IMG/VR virus record: IMGVR_UViG_3300009788_000035
Coordinates: 1-48,461 of that record
Origin: a virus
DNA: 48,461 nucleotides
Strand: one strand, 5' to 3'
Part shown: piece by piece, positions 39,459 through 47,551 of the stretch
How positions within the stretch are numbered: the stretch's first letter is position 1
How the letters are laid out: each line of letters opens with the position of its first letter
Notes under the pieces: generated by a model
Told to the model about the DNA's origin: nothing
Databases searched by the model: none
The model's input: the letters and a program-made list of their open reading frames with translations, nothing else
Program-made: the position numbers and the translations under genes

Positions 39459-40855
39459 TGAGTTTCTGCCCAATTCTTACCTATATCCGCTGTACCTGCC
39501 ATAGGTACTGTCAGTTTAAGATACTCCCCAGCCTTTACAATAGATTCCTCTAAGATTTTACTAACAGCTGTACTATCTTTATCTAAAACCTCAAACTGGA
39601 ACTCATCATGCACATGGGCTACCATAGTTGCATCATAACCACCTGCCCTTATGGACTTATGCGCATATAAGGTAGCAACCTTCATCATGATAGCCTCTGC
39701 ACTCTGTAGTAGGTACACTAGAAGCATATGAGCACTTCGTACATACACAGGCCTACCGTCTATACCAATGAGGTGACCTCGTTGCATCCACGCTCTTGTA
39801 ATGCCTTTAATTAATCTCTCCACATTAGGGAGATTCTTGATAAACTTTGCTCGCATATTAGTAGCCTCTCTTTTCGTACAACCTATCTGGGAAGCTATCC
39901 TATTATCACTTGCCCCAAAGAGTAGAGCATATATGAATGTCTTGGCAGCACCTCTAGTCTGGCACCCTGATGCTACCATATTGAGGCTATGAATGTCTGT
40001 ACCATCTTCCTTCTTGCCATTAATGACAGCTTCAGTATAAGCGGCGTCACCCATATAGTGGCAGAGCATTCTTAACTGACAACTAGCAGCGTCACAGCCT
40101 ATCAGATTGTAACCTTCAGGAACAATGAATACCTCACGCATCTCATGCCCAAAGACTGCTCCCTTCCAGTTACCATCTTCATCGTACTCACCACCAGGTA
40201 TATTCACTATAGTTTTATGCTTTAGCCTAGCAGTAGGAGTTAGCCCAGTTACATCTGCTGTTATTCTCCCATCAGCCCTAATCATCTTTAGCCAGCCTTC
40301 AAGCTGGGACTTTCGGTGTCTGTACTTAACCCTCTTAACTATATCAAACCCTACAGTAGATTCTACTCCTCTAAAGTTATCATCTCCTGATATCTTAGGG
40401 CTAGTTCTCTTGCCAGTGAGCTTACTTACATTCCACTCCTCTGGTTTCCAACCCACATCTAGTAGGTAGTTCTTTATTTGAGCCACTGATCCAAGATCAA
40501 AAGGAATAAAGTTAATGCGAGTAAATACCCCAACAACTTCAGGGGGATTGTGATTATAAGCAGCTTCGATCCACTCTGTAACTGCTTGACTATATTTTCC
40601 CGATTTGAGAAAAGGTTTTTTAACATATGGAAATACTCCTTTGCTTCGCTTTATTTGTGGGACGCATCTCTTAGGTAACTGAGGTGCAACCCTCTCATCT
40701 ATATCTTCTATGTACGTATTAAGGGTACATATATGTTCCTCCATACGGGACTTATCTACTAAGAACCCTTTACGCTTCTGTTCTACGAGACACTTAGCGA
40801 ATTCTTGCTCTATCTTCAGAGCATGAGACCAGTCCCAAGTATCCGTGTCACTCAT
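39455..40855 (-). CDS. Family A DNA polymerase, polymerase part only
   Basis: 466 residues. Polymerase motifs of the T7/Pol I family are complete: motif A LIGCDAASCQLRMLCHYM (Asp255), motif B RGAAKTFIYALLFGA (Arg301, Lys305, Tyr309), and motif C HVHDEFQFEV (Asp417, Glu418). The Tyr corresponding to T7 Tyr526 is kept; T7 Tyr530 is Phe here. The 3'-5' exonuclease domain is missing from the N terminus and is encoded separately at 42298-42765. Start overlaps the preceding stop by 8 bases (ATGAGTGA). Confidence 0.93.
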   Translation of the reverse strand: MSDTDTWDWSHALKIEQEFAKCLVEQKRKGFLVDKSRMEEHICTLNTYIEDIDERVAPQLPKRCVPQIKRSKGVFPYVKKPFLKSGKYSQAVTEWIEAAYNHNPPEVVGVFTRINFIPFDLGSVAQIKNYLLDVGWKPEEWNVSKLTGKRTSPKISGDDNFRGVESTVGFDIVKRVKYRHRKSQLEGWLKMIRADGRITADVTGLTPTARLKHKTIVNIPGGEYDEDGNWKGAVFGHEMREVFIVPEGYNLIGCDAASCQLRMLCHYMGDAAYTEAVINGKKEDGTDIHSLNMVASGCQTRGAAKTFIYALLFGASDNRIASQIGCTKREATNMRAKFIKNLPNVERLIKGITRAWMQRGHLIGIDGRPVYVRSAHMLLVYLLQSAEAIMMKVATLYAHKSIRAGGYDATMVAHVHDEFQFEVLDKDSTAVSKILEESIVKAGEYLKLTVPMAGTADIGKNWAETH

Positions 40856-41045
40856 GTTCAGGTAACGTACTTATCTGGTGAGAATGATAGGCTCTATACT
40901 CATTAAGTCTCTCCCAGTAAACAACGTGTGACTGTGTAACAGGGTTAACTCCGACCCACACACCTCCGAATCGATCCCCAATGTATACTTTATCTCCTGG
41001 CTCGAATACAACTATACCCTCTTTCTTCATCCTAATAACGCCCAT
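40848..41045 (-). CDS. Small beta protein
   Basis: 65 residues with KEGIVVFEPGDKVYIGDRFG and VVYWERLNEYRAYHSHQI, resembling a small SH3/KOW-like barrel. It lies between the RNA ligase and the polymerase part. No family is recognised. Confidence 0.6.
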   Translation of the reverse strand: MGVIRMKKEGIVVFEPGDKVYIGDRFGGVWVGVNPVTQSHVVYWERLNEYRAYHSHQISTLPEHE

Positions 41046-41056
41046 AATAATTCATA

Positions 41057-41965
41057 TTAAAACAATTCCTTCTTAAGTTCTTTTATCTTCATAATTACTA
41101 ACCCATAAAGCTTCTTAAAATCAATTATAGGATTATGTTTCTTCTTTATTATATTCCATAACTCTTCATTAATCAAGTCATAGTATACCCTATTCAGCAA
41201 TTGAGGCACATACTTACCCTTCCATCCTGAGTCATTACTGTTAACAATCTTAGCGTAGTTCTTATCAACTAAATCAGGAGTGATATACTTATCTGTTATA
41301 TCCTGCTCTACCATCTTAGGACCGTTAATCTCCCCTGCACCCATGGCCTTAGTGTGCTCTTCCTTGAATGCCGTAGAGACAATCTTAGCGTACTCTAATC
41401 TACCATACTTATTCTTATAGTCATAGTTCTTTATTACGATACCCTCACCAAAACCTGCCCCATCTTTTATCAGGTAGGTATTCATCTCTAGTTCTCGTAT
41501 CAGATTCTCATAAGATGGGTTACGGATAACCTTTTGAGGCAGTACATAATCAAGATCATGCTTGTCTAGGTACCTACAGTACTCTCCAAAGCTTAAGTAT
41601 TTACCATAAGCAGTATTATACACATCAAATATGTAGAAGGTATCCCAAGCATCTGCTCTGTATGTCTTAAGGCTATGAGGAACTAACCACTCACCGTATA
41701 GGATATGAAGAGGGTAATCCATAAAGTACTGATTAATACTCACATTGTCCTTCATGGACTTATAAAACCCTCTATTATCACGGTCTAATGTGAGAACTCT
41801 ATTCCTACTTGCGCACTGGATACCTGTAACGCCATCTTCAGGTAGCCATACGGACCCACTAGTGCCATCTAGCTTAGGGAATATGTGACAGCTACCTAAC
41901 TCTATCCCTTCAACTTCATCATTTCCATATCTTTCTATATGGTTGTATTTTCTAAAGTCTTTCAT
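41057..41965 (-). CDS. RNA ligase
   Basis: 302 residues, nucleotidyltransferase fold. Motif I KLDGT with the AMP-accepting Lys (about 33, in FPKLDGTSGSVW), motif III ILYGEWLVPHSL, motif IIIa FYIFDVYN, motif IV GEGIVIKNYDY, and motif V LEYAKIVS are in the expected order. It joins RNA ends with ATP, a function phages often use to repair tRNAs cut by host defences. It is placed between the two halves of the split DNA polymerase. The specific substrate is unknown. The ATG overlaps the preceding stop (ATGA). Confidence 0.88.
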   Translation of the reverse strand: MKDFRKYNHIERYGNDEVEGIELGSCHIFPKLDGTSGSVWLPEDGVTGIQCASRNRVLTLDRDNRGFYKSMKDNVSINQYFMDYPLHILYGEWLVPHSLKTYRADAWDTFYIFDVYNTAYGKYLSFGEYCRYLDKHDLDYVLPQKVIRNPSYENLIRELEMNTYLIKDGAGFGEGIVIKNYDYKNKYGRLEYAKIVSTAFKEEHTKAMGAGEINGPKMVEQDITDKYITPDLVDKNYAKIVNSNDSGWKGKYVPQLLNRVYYDLINEELWNIIKKKHNPIIDFKKLYGLVIMKIKELKKELF

Positions 41966-42273
41966 GATTTCAATACCCGCGTTAACTTAGTATAATTTGA
42001 GGTATCCTCCAGTACTTTATGATAACACCAGCACTCCGCACCATCGTATTCTATTCGACATAATCTCCCCCCGTCCTTAAAATTAATGATTAAGTCTAAT
42101 CGTATTTCGTGATCACCGTATCCCGAGTCATACTCAAAATATGCCATGTCGTAAAACTGTTCCCAGGTAATAAACTCCCTAGTCTCTATACTCCCTATAA
42201 ACAATATGTCTTCAATGCTATGCCCACTTTCTATTACACTCTCTATAGTCTCGCGTAAAAAAGTATCTGTCAT
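41962..42273 (-). CDS. Hypothetical protein
   Basis: 103 residues, mixed alpha/beta, acidic. Contains ITWEQFYDMAYFEYDSGYGD and LDLIINFKDGGRLCRIEYDG, resembling a small beta-sheet domain. Coupled to RNA ligase by an ATGA overlap, so the two may act together. Not recognised. AAGGAGTTAGCAGG upstream of the start. Confidence 0.6.
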   Translation of the reverse strand: MTDTFLRETIESVIESGHSIEDILFIGSIETREFITWEQFYDMAYFEYDSGYGDHEIRLDLIINFKDGGRLCRIEYDGAECWCYHKVLEDTSNYTKLTRVLKS

Positions 42274-42297
42274 CCTGCTAACTCCTTAGTAATATGA

Positions 42298-42765
42298 TTA
42301 TATTTTCTCTACTAATTCTTTCATGACATAATCGTATGCCATATGGTTGATCTCTACATCCTCAGAGCATCTATGCAGCATGTCAGTTGAGAATGCATTC
42401 CAGTCTTCATGTTCCGGCTTCTCCCTACCAAATATCTCTCCAAAATTAGCTAACGCATGCCCCCCTTTCCTATCAGGACAAGCCATCTGTGACATTATAT
42501 AGGTATCTAGTATAGCACCCTTGTACTCATACCCCAGTACCTTATCGAGTAGAGGGATATCATAATCAATTACGTTGTGTCCTATCCATGTGTCTACAGT
42601 TGACATATACTCGCACATATCCTTATATGTGTCAAGAGTAGATAGTACATCACCATTACATATCTTGGTTACGTGTCCTGTCTCTATGTCTTTACCTACA
42701 AGGCACCAGACTGTATCTACCTCTTGTAAGAAACCATTAGCTTCAATATCAATTACTGCTATCAT
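42298..42765 (-). CDS. DNA polymerase 3'-5' exonuclease part
   Basis: 155 residues, DnaQ/T7 gp5 N-terminal type proofreading exonuclease. Exo I is VIDIEANGF (Asp6, Glu8), Exo II IGHNVIDYDIPLL (Asn64 to Asp69), Exo III HRCSEDVEIN (Asp136). The T7 enzyme has this domain fused to the polymerase; here it is an independent protein encoded upstream in the same operon, three genes before the polymerase part. It is probably an obligate partner of it. Confidence 0.9.
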   Translation of the reverse strand: MIAVIDIEANGFLQEVDTVWCLVGKDIETGHVTKICNGDVLSTLDTYKDMCEYMSTVDTWIGHNVIDYDIPLLDKVLGYEYKGAILDTYIMSQMACPDRKGGHALANFGEIFGREKPEHEDWNAFSTDMLHRCSEDVEINHMAYDYVMKELVEKI

Positions 42766-42949
42766 CTTCTTCCCTCCACGTTACGATCATCTCACAAGTA
42801 TCACATTCTAACACGTAAAACTTCCTATCTCCATGATAATATCTCTTATTACGAATCTCTTTATTACATTCTGGGCAAGAATAAAGGATAAACAACCCGT
42901 CTCCATTAAACCTGTATCTAGGATTAATCTGTAGGTTAATTATTATCAT
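42749..42949 (-). CDS. Zinc-ribbon protein
   Basis: 66 residues. Two CxxC pairs, CPEC (about 25-28) and CDTC (about 49-52), make a classic zinc ribbon. The tail is acidic. Encoded between two replication genes, overlapping both neighbours slightly. Nucleic-acid binding is likely; its exact role is unknown. Confidence 0.7.
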   Translation of the reverse strand: MIIINLQINPRYRFNGDGLFILYSCPECNKEIRNKRYYHGDRKFYVLECDTCEMIVTWREEDDSSN

Positions 42950-43157
42950 CTTCTTTATCCAAACGTAAATTATCAGACATTAAGGAAGCTAACTTATAAG
43001 CGTCCCCCACCTGATCTGATGTATCTTTGTAAGTATATAGACAATCTCTTATCTGGTCAAATATACCCTCAAAATAATCTAAGACCTCAAGGAGTAACCA
43101 CCCATGTTCATCTGGATACGTACTCCTAATCCTAGTAAGTATTTCTTCTCTATCCAT
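42936..43157 (-). CDS. Hypothetical helical protein
   Basis: 73 residues from ATG at 43157, preceded by GGAGGGTATTGATA; an upstream TTG is less likely. Helical and acidic with a conserved-looking LLLEVLDYFEGIFDQIRDCL. Immediately downstream of the primase-helicase. Not recognised. Confidence 0.6.
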   Translation of the reverse strand: MDREEILTRIRSTYPDEHGWLLLEVLDYFEGIFDQIRDCLYTYKDTSDQVGDAYKLASLMSDNLRLDKEDDNN

Positions 43158-43159
43158 TA

Positions 43160-44899
43160 TCAATACCCTCCTGATTTAGATGAGAATTCTACCATAACTT
43201 TAGGGAGGAGTCTACCAGTCTCAGGGTTGTACTCTAACGTATCAGCCTCCCCTACATTCCCCCACTCTCTATTCTTGAGTACTCGTATAGTCCGTATATT
43301 CTTATCCTCTCCTTGTTGATCCCCCTCAATTGCAATAATATTATGGCTAAGCTGTTCTATAGCTGCTGATCCTCTTAAGTGGTTCAAAGCAATCTTAGTA
43401 CCATCATTAAAAGACCCCTGGGATGGTCTTCTGAGGTGTACTATCGCTATCACCGATACCCCAGTATCCTCACAAAAGGCTGCTAGCTTAGTCATTAGGA
43501 TATCTAAGTCCTTACGCTCTCCCCCTGGCCCCGAGGATGTTTGACCAGACACAACCATAGAGATGTGGTCTAAGGCTATGATGCTACACTTACAACCATG
43601 AGCAAAGTAGGTCATCTGGTCCATTAAGGAATCGGATGCTAAAGACCCAAAGTGCTTAGTTATCTGATGCCTTCCACATGCTATCAATTCTTTGTAGGAC
43701 TTAGCGAATGCTTCTTTAGGGATACACCCAGGGTCAACTCTTAATTTGGCTATAGGTACGTTATTATCTATGGCTATATAGGACTGGCTTGTCTTACGAT
43801 ATTGCTCTTCTAAGAATATATGACCAATACGTAAATCATAGTTCTTATTTATGTCGTACATGATCTCCCGAGCTAGGGTAGTCTTGCCCATCCCTGAGCC
43901 TGCACAGAAGACTGATAATTCTCCCCCTCCCTCACCGTATCTGAGACCTCCTAGCATCTTTGATAGCTTAGGGTAGGGTAGCTCTAACCCCTTCTTAAGG
44001 GGCGTTAATAGCTCTTCTAGGGTTATGTCGTCCATAGCCATGATTGTCTCGGGACAAGGATTCTTATTTGTCATGATGCAATCAAAGTATAAGTCTCGTC
44101 CTTTCCCCTTTATCAGCATATCGCAGGGGTCATTCTCTTCAAACTTGACAACTCTTAACTTACTCCTATCAACAACTTTACCAGCATCTTCGGCAGCCTT
44201 TCTCCCAGCTTTATCTTGATCAAATACTAAGACAACATCTTCAAACCCTTGTAGGAGATTCTTATTTAAGGCCATCTCTCGTGCTGCTCCTGCTGAACCA
44301 GAAGCCAAGGATACAACGGCTATTCTCTTAATCATTCCCTCCAGACAGTTGTCATGCATAACCTGGTATAAGGCAAGAGCATCTAACTCACCCTCGGTGA
44401 TAAAGATTTTCTTACCCCTCTTAGGGCATACATTAGCACCAAAGAAAGAGGAACCCTTTACGTTACCAATCTTGGAGAAGATTTTCTTACCCGCGTATCG
44501 TACCTTAAACCCTTGTATCTCATTAGATTCAGGTAGAGTAGAAGGGAATAGCCAGGCTATAGGTGTTCTTCCATCCTTCTCAGATACCTGAGTCTTAACT
44601 CCGAAGTGTTTAGCAGTATTGAGGTTTATCTTTCTATCCCCTATACCTGAGAATTTACTGTTATGGGTAGCTTCCGTTACAGCTAGCTTACATTCTTCAG
44701 CAGATAACTCAAGTTTGAACTTCTTCTCTGGCTCTGTATGAGTACCCGAAGGTTCATGGTATCTACACCTGTTACAGTATGCCCCACCATTATCAAAATG
44801 GATAAGGTGATTACCTGTCTTATCCCCTCCGTTAGAGGAGCAAGATGGGCATTTAGAATCACCTATTATCTTTGTGTAGTATTTCTCTTCATGTGACAC
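43160..44899 (-). CDS. Primase-helicase
   Basis: 579 residues, T7 gp4-type bifunctional enzyme. Zinc-binding cysteines 17, 20, 42 and 45; TOPRIM primase catalytic FITEGELDAL (Glu169) and VLVFDQDKAG (Asp227, Asp229); helicase Walker A CAGSGMGKTTLA (about 332-343); Walker B IIALDHISMVV; and GSAAIEQLSHNIIAIEGD. It unwinds DNA and makes primers at the fork. The start is GTG at 44899, with GGAGAGGAATAGCCCGC upstream; an ATG at 44892 is out of frame. Confidence 0.95.
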   Translation of the reverse strand: MSHEEKYYTKIIGDSKCPSCSSNGGDKTGNHLIHFDNGGAYCNRCRYHEPSGTHTEPEKKFKLELSAEECKLAVTEATHNSKFSGIGDRKINLNTAKHFGVKTQVSEKDGRTPIAWLFPSTLPESNEIQGFKVRYAGKKIFSKIGNVKGSSFFGANVCPKRGKKIFITEGELDALALYQVMHDNCLEGMIKRIAVVSLASGSAGAAREMALNKNLLQGFEDVVLVFDQDKAGRKAAEDAGKVVDRSKLRVVKFEENDPCDMLIKGKGRDLYFDCIMTNKNPCPETIMAMDDITLEELLTPLKKGLELPYPKLSKMLGGLRYGEGGGELSVFCAGSGMGKTTLAREIMYDINKNYDLRIGHIFLEEQYRKTSQSYIAIDNNVPIAKLRVDPGCIPKEAFAKSYKELIACGRHQITKHFGSLASDSLMDQMTYFAHGCKCSIIALDHISMVVSGQTSSGPGGERKDLDILMTKLAAFCEDTGVSVIAIVHLRRPSQGSFNDGTKIALNHLRGSAAIEQLSHNIIAIEGDQQGEDKNIRTIRVLKNREWGNVGEADTLEYNPETGRLLPKVMVEFSSKSGGY

Positions 44900-44904
44900 G
44901 CGGG

Positions 44905-45180
44905 CTATTCCTCTCCATCTTCCATAAATAACTCTATCTTGAAAGGGTCTTCTTCGCTACGTGGTAGACCTAATTCGTATATAGAGTATAGGGTGTAAGC
45001 TAACCATTGCTCCTTATCTATCTTTATAACAGCAGAGGTATGTATGTAAGCGTCCTCTTTAAATCTACCCTTAGTATCACCGCTTACCTCTCCTTCAATC
45101 CAGTACGCCTTATCGGAATACCCTATTAGGAACCAATTGTTTAAAGTTCCAGTTATTTCCATTTGTTGATCATCTAACAT
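44905..45180 (-). CDS. Hypothetical protein upstream of primase
   Basis: 91 residues, mixed, acidic end (EDPFKIELFMEDGEE). Contains NNWFLIGYSDKAYWIEGEVS, a beta-rich start suggesting a compact domain. 5 bases before the primase GTG. Not recognised. Confidence 0.6.
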   Translation of the reverse strand: MLDDQQMEITGTLNNWFLIGYSDKAYWIEGEVSGDTKGRFKEDAYIHTSAVIKIDKEQWLAYTLYSIYELGLPRSEEDPFKIELFMEDGEE

Positions 45181-45193
45181 AATTTAATCCTCA

Positions 45194-45670
45194 TTAGTTA
45201 ACTACCTCTTCAAGTGTCCTGGGGACACCATAGGACATCTCAACGCATGCATTGTAGTACCTATCATCATCTAAACTGTGTTGATGTACATGGCCGTGTA
45301 TATTCCCTTGTCTCTTCCGTAATTCTTGTGGGTGCATAGGACAATGAGATATCCAGAATCCTTTATAGCTGCTTAATCCTATAATCTTTTTGAAATACTT
45401 CTGGTATACCCCTATATCAAATTTATCATGATTACCTAAGCATAAGTACTTGGTCCCTAGCATATCATTGAACATATACATCTTGCGTATATCCATACAT
45501 ATATCCCCTAATACCCATACAGTATCTCTCTTTTTTACTACTGAGTTCCATTGGTCAACTAACCATCTATCATGCTCCTCCAGGTTAGTGCCTCCTCTGT
45601 ACTTCCCTGCGAAGTTAAGGATATTCTTATGCCCTATATGGAGATCAGAGATAAAGTATACTTTACTCAT
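45194..45670 (-). CDS. Metallophosphoesterase (second)
   Basis: 158 residues from the ATG that overlaps the preceding stop; upstream in-frame starts lie inside the neighbour. Calcineurin-like motifs: FISDLHIGHKNIL (about 5-17), VWVLGDICMD, LCLGNHDKFD, WISHCPMHP and HGHVHQHSL. This is the small phage and bacterial phosphoesterase family that uses two metals. Substrate unknown; nucleotides or cyclic dinucleotide signals are possible. Confidence 0.85.
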   Translation of the reverse strand: MSKVYFISDLHIGHKNILNFAGKYRGGTNLEEHDRWLVDQWNSVVKKRDTVWVLGDICMDIRKMYMFNDMLGTKYLCLGNHDKFDIGVYQKYFKKIIGLSSYKGFWISHCPMHPQELRKRQGNIHGHVHQHSLDDDRYYNACVEMSYGVPRTLEEVVN

Positions 45671-45824
45671 TATTAAAATCCAGTTCTTTGAATGTAATAT
45701 CCTCTTGTAGACAGTCACATTTAGCTACATACCCGTCTACTTCGTCATACTCCACCTCGAAGAACCCGTCACAGAGTTCACAGTACTCTAGTAGTCCAGT
45801 ATCTTCATACTTGTTCGTATTCAT
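45663..45824 (-). CDS. Small acidic Cys-rich protein
   Basis: 53 residues. CELC (about 16-19) and CDC (about 39-41) could bind zinc; the rest is highly acidic. ACGGAGATTATA precedes the ATG, and its end overlaps the phosphoesterase start by 8 bases. First gene after the candidate promoter at 45854-45883. Confidence 0.6.
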   Translation of the reverse strand: MNTNKYEDTGLLEYCELCDGFFEVEYDEVDGYVAKCDCLQEDITFKELDFNNE

Positions 45825-45853
45825 TATAATCTCCGTTAGTACAATATTTAGTT

Positions 45854-45883
45854 ATTAGACATCAAAAAACAGTTAAAGTTCAA
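45854..45883 (-). promoter_or_regulatory. Candidate leftward promoter for the replication genes
   Basis: On the minus strand TTGAAC (45883-45878), 18-base spacer, TCTAAT (45859-45854). -10 is 5/6 and -35 4/6 of the sigma70 consensus. It overlaps GTTCAACATATAT (45878-45890), a 13-mer also at 39415-39427 beside the other promoter. Weaker than that promoter. Confidence 0.5.
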
Positions 45884-45890
45884 CATATAT

Positions 45891-45905
45891 CATCATAGTA
45901 CTTAC
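45891..45905 (-). repeat. 15-mer repeat, copy 3
   Basis: Identical to 3892-3906 and 3961-3975 (minus strand GTAAGTACTATGATG). It covers the stop codon region of the glutamine amidotransferase gene and sits just upstream of the candidate promoter at 45854-45883. Confidence 0.85.
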
Positions 45906-46600
45906 TTAAAGCACCATGTAGATAACAGCTCCTGATAGTACTTAAACCCCTCAGAGTCTATATCCATAAGCTCTGGGTGAAACTGTACACATAAGCTCTC
46001 AGTTTTAGGATAGTACAAAGCTTCAGGTTCTGAAAACCTTCCCCCTCTACATATATCCAAAAACTCTGTGCTCAGTCCTTTTACATAAGCTAACAAAATG
46101 AAATCCCTCTTGTTTAGAGTCCAAGGATACATTAGCTGATGGTGTGTAGAATTAACTTGTACCCTACCAAAAGCACTCTCGGAGGCCATGTACCCTTCCT
46201 CCAGTCTATCCCTATCAATCGTTATAATCTCATGTGTCTCATCTAAAGGTAACAAATGATTATCTGCCTGCTGTGCTAACTGACCCCCAGACATAACAGT
46301 TAGAAATTGACCTCCTCTACAGATACCAGCCATAGGTATATGGTGACTTACACAATATTCAAATACTGCTATCTCTGCTGTATCTCGTGCTGGGTTACAT
46401 TGAGTAGTGGGTAGTACCTCCTCGCCATATATGGTTGGGTCTACGTCCTCCCCTCCTGTAAATACAACTAAGTCTGCATGGAGTAGACAAGAGTAGTTAG
46501 TAATACTCTCTGCATCAAATATGAGGGTTACATCTCCCCATACTTCAAATGGTTTTAAGTATGGGGTACCTCCGAATACTGTAATACTTTTATCTTTCAT
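45902..46600 (-). CDS. Class I glutamine amidotransferase-like protein (peptidase C26 type)
   Basis: 232 residues. Nucleophile elbow MAGICRGGQFL (Cys94), catalytic His208 and Glu210 in VQFHPE, and DLVVFTGGEDVDP near 44-56, all as in PuuD-type gamma-glutamyl hydrolases and glutamine amidotransferases. The family hydrolyses gamma-glutamyl bonds or supplies ammonia from glutamine. No obvious ammonia-using partner (amidoligase or synthetase) is encoded nearby. Start has GGAGAGATAAAT. A role in nucleotide or DNA-base modification or in host signalling is conjecture. Confidence 0.8.
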   Translation of the reverse strand: MKDKSITVFGGTPYLKPFEVWGDVTLIFDAESITNYSCLLHADLVVFTGGEDVDPTIYGEEVLPTTQCNPARDTAEIAVFEYCVSHHIPMAGICRGGQFLTVMSGGQLAQQADNHLLPLDETHEIITIDRDRLEEGYMASESAFGRVQVNSTHHQLMYPWTLNKRDFILLAYVKGLSTEFLDICRGGRFSEPEALYYPKTESLCVQFHPELMDIDSEGFKYYQELLSTWCFK

Positions 46601-46667
46601 ATTTATCTCTCCATATTAGTTAGCTGATTACTGATACAATAGGTGTAATACAGGGCTATATTCAGGG

Positions 46668-46838
46668 TTAACGGGTATAATAGCCACTCTTAACCCTAAG
46701 AACGATTACCATAAGCCTATGTATGGCTACTACCCCTACCACCCAATACCCTATGGTTAGGACTGTTCCAGTCCCTACTATGCAATACCATAATACTAGT
46801 ATAGCTATTGCAATCATAAGTTTATTTATCTTTAGCAT
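46668..46838 (-). CDS. Small two-helix membrane protein
   Basis: 56 residues. Hydrophobic from about residue 7 to 39 (LMIAIAILVLWYCIVG, VLTIGYWVVGVVAIHRL) and again to 47, with a basic end. The start cassette AAGGAGAGTAACGTAACTATG is perfect, strongly supporting expression. The stop lies within a GGGTTAA...TTAACCC inverted repeat (46665-46695). Function unknown. Confidence 0.6.
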   Translation of the reverse strand: MLKINKLMIAIAILVLWYCIVGTGTVLTIGYWVVGVVAIHRLMVIVLRVKSGYYTR

Positions 46839-46855
46839 AGTTACGTTACTCTCCT

Positions 46856-47245
46856 TTATAACATATCGTTTCTTTTAAGAGCATGTCTTGCGTGCTCTCT
46901 ATCAGTTTTAAGTCTTTCTTCTGGTATTACTATAACATATTCACAAGCATACATTAGCCCGTCTTCCCATGACTCCTTAAACCAACACTCCCCCGGTGGC
47001 CCTCTATATAATAGCGCTAAAAGTGGCTTAACTGTTTTACAGTCTTGTAGAAATTCGTCAACATCAGACTCACCGGTGAATTTCCAAGCATCTACTAATG
47101 CCTCCTTTATTCTATGGGTTTCTCTATAGGAGGCGCTTTCTGAATACAATGGCTCTCTGAATGCCGCAGGTTCAGTGTAGAAATTCACCGCTACTATTTT
47201 AAAGTCAGATAGTACTTTATGTTTATGCATTGAACCCATCATCAT
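46856..47245 (-). CDS. Early protein, third member of the 821/1416 family
   Basis: 129 residues. The conserved block DEFLQDCKTVKPLLALLYRG, F.ESWEDGL.YACEYV matches the two proteins encoded at 821-1399 and 1416-1817. The start (ATGATGATG) follows GGGAGTAACTACT. On the circle it lies about 5 kb upstream of the other two in transcription order reversed, so the family is dispersed within one arm. Function unknown. Confidence 0.75.
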   Translation of the reverse strand: MMMGSMHKHKVLSDFKIVAVNFYTEPAAFREPLYSESASYRETHRIKEALVDAWKFTGESDVDEFLQDCKTVKPLLALLYRGPPGECWFKESWEDGLMYACEYVIVIPEERLKTDREHARHALKRNDML

Positions 47246-47259
47246 AGTAGTTACTCCCG

Positions 47260-47448
47260 TTAGTGTGTAGTAGTACCAGAGGGGATATCTAAATCCACCT
47301 CCTCAGAAATCACAGTGTACCCCCTTTGGGCCAGCTTAATAGCCATTTCCTTAGCTTGTTCCTTGTTATCTGAAGAGATAGTATACTCCTGCCTATCCTC
47401 AAATATAGATTGGGGAGTCCTCTTTACTGCTGTCAGTTTAATAACCAT
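47260..47448 (-). CDS. Hypothetical small protein
   Basis: 62 residues. TAVKRTPQSIFEDRQEYTIS, NKEQAKEMAIKLAQRGYTVI reads as a beta-alpha-beta unit. GAGGATTAAATAGG upstream. Not recognised. Confidence 0.6.
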   Translation of the reverse strand: MVIKLTAVKRTPQSIFEDRQEYTISSDNKEQAKEMAIKLAQRGYTVISEEVDLDIPSGTTTH

Positions 47449-47492
47449 CCTATTTAATCCTCATTTAAGCCTATTCTAGCGTGTTTACGGTG

Positions 47493-47533
47493 TTACCCCT
47501 AGCCTTGGCATAGGTTAGAGATAGTGGGGGTAA
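47493..47533 (-). promoter_or_regulatory. Long structured intergenic stem
   Basis: TTACCCC (47493-47499) pairs with GGGGTAA (47527-47533), and inside it CTAGCCT can pair with AGGTTAG around TGGCAT (one GU pair). The gap of about 100 bases between two left-arm genes is mostly this element. It could be a partial terminator or processing site; there is no clear U-tract. Confidence 0.4.
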
Positions 47534-47551
47534 AACAGCCCTCTATGGGCG

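Noticed and set aside
41057-41965. DNA ligase instead of RNA ligase
   Set aside because: There is no OB fold or C-terminal DNA ligase domain, and the KLDGT context with the short length fits the RNA ligase family better.
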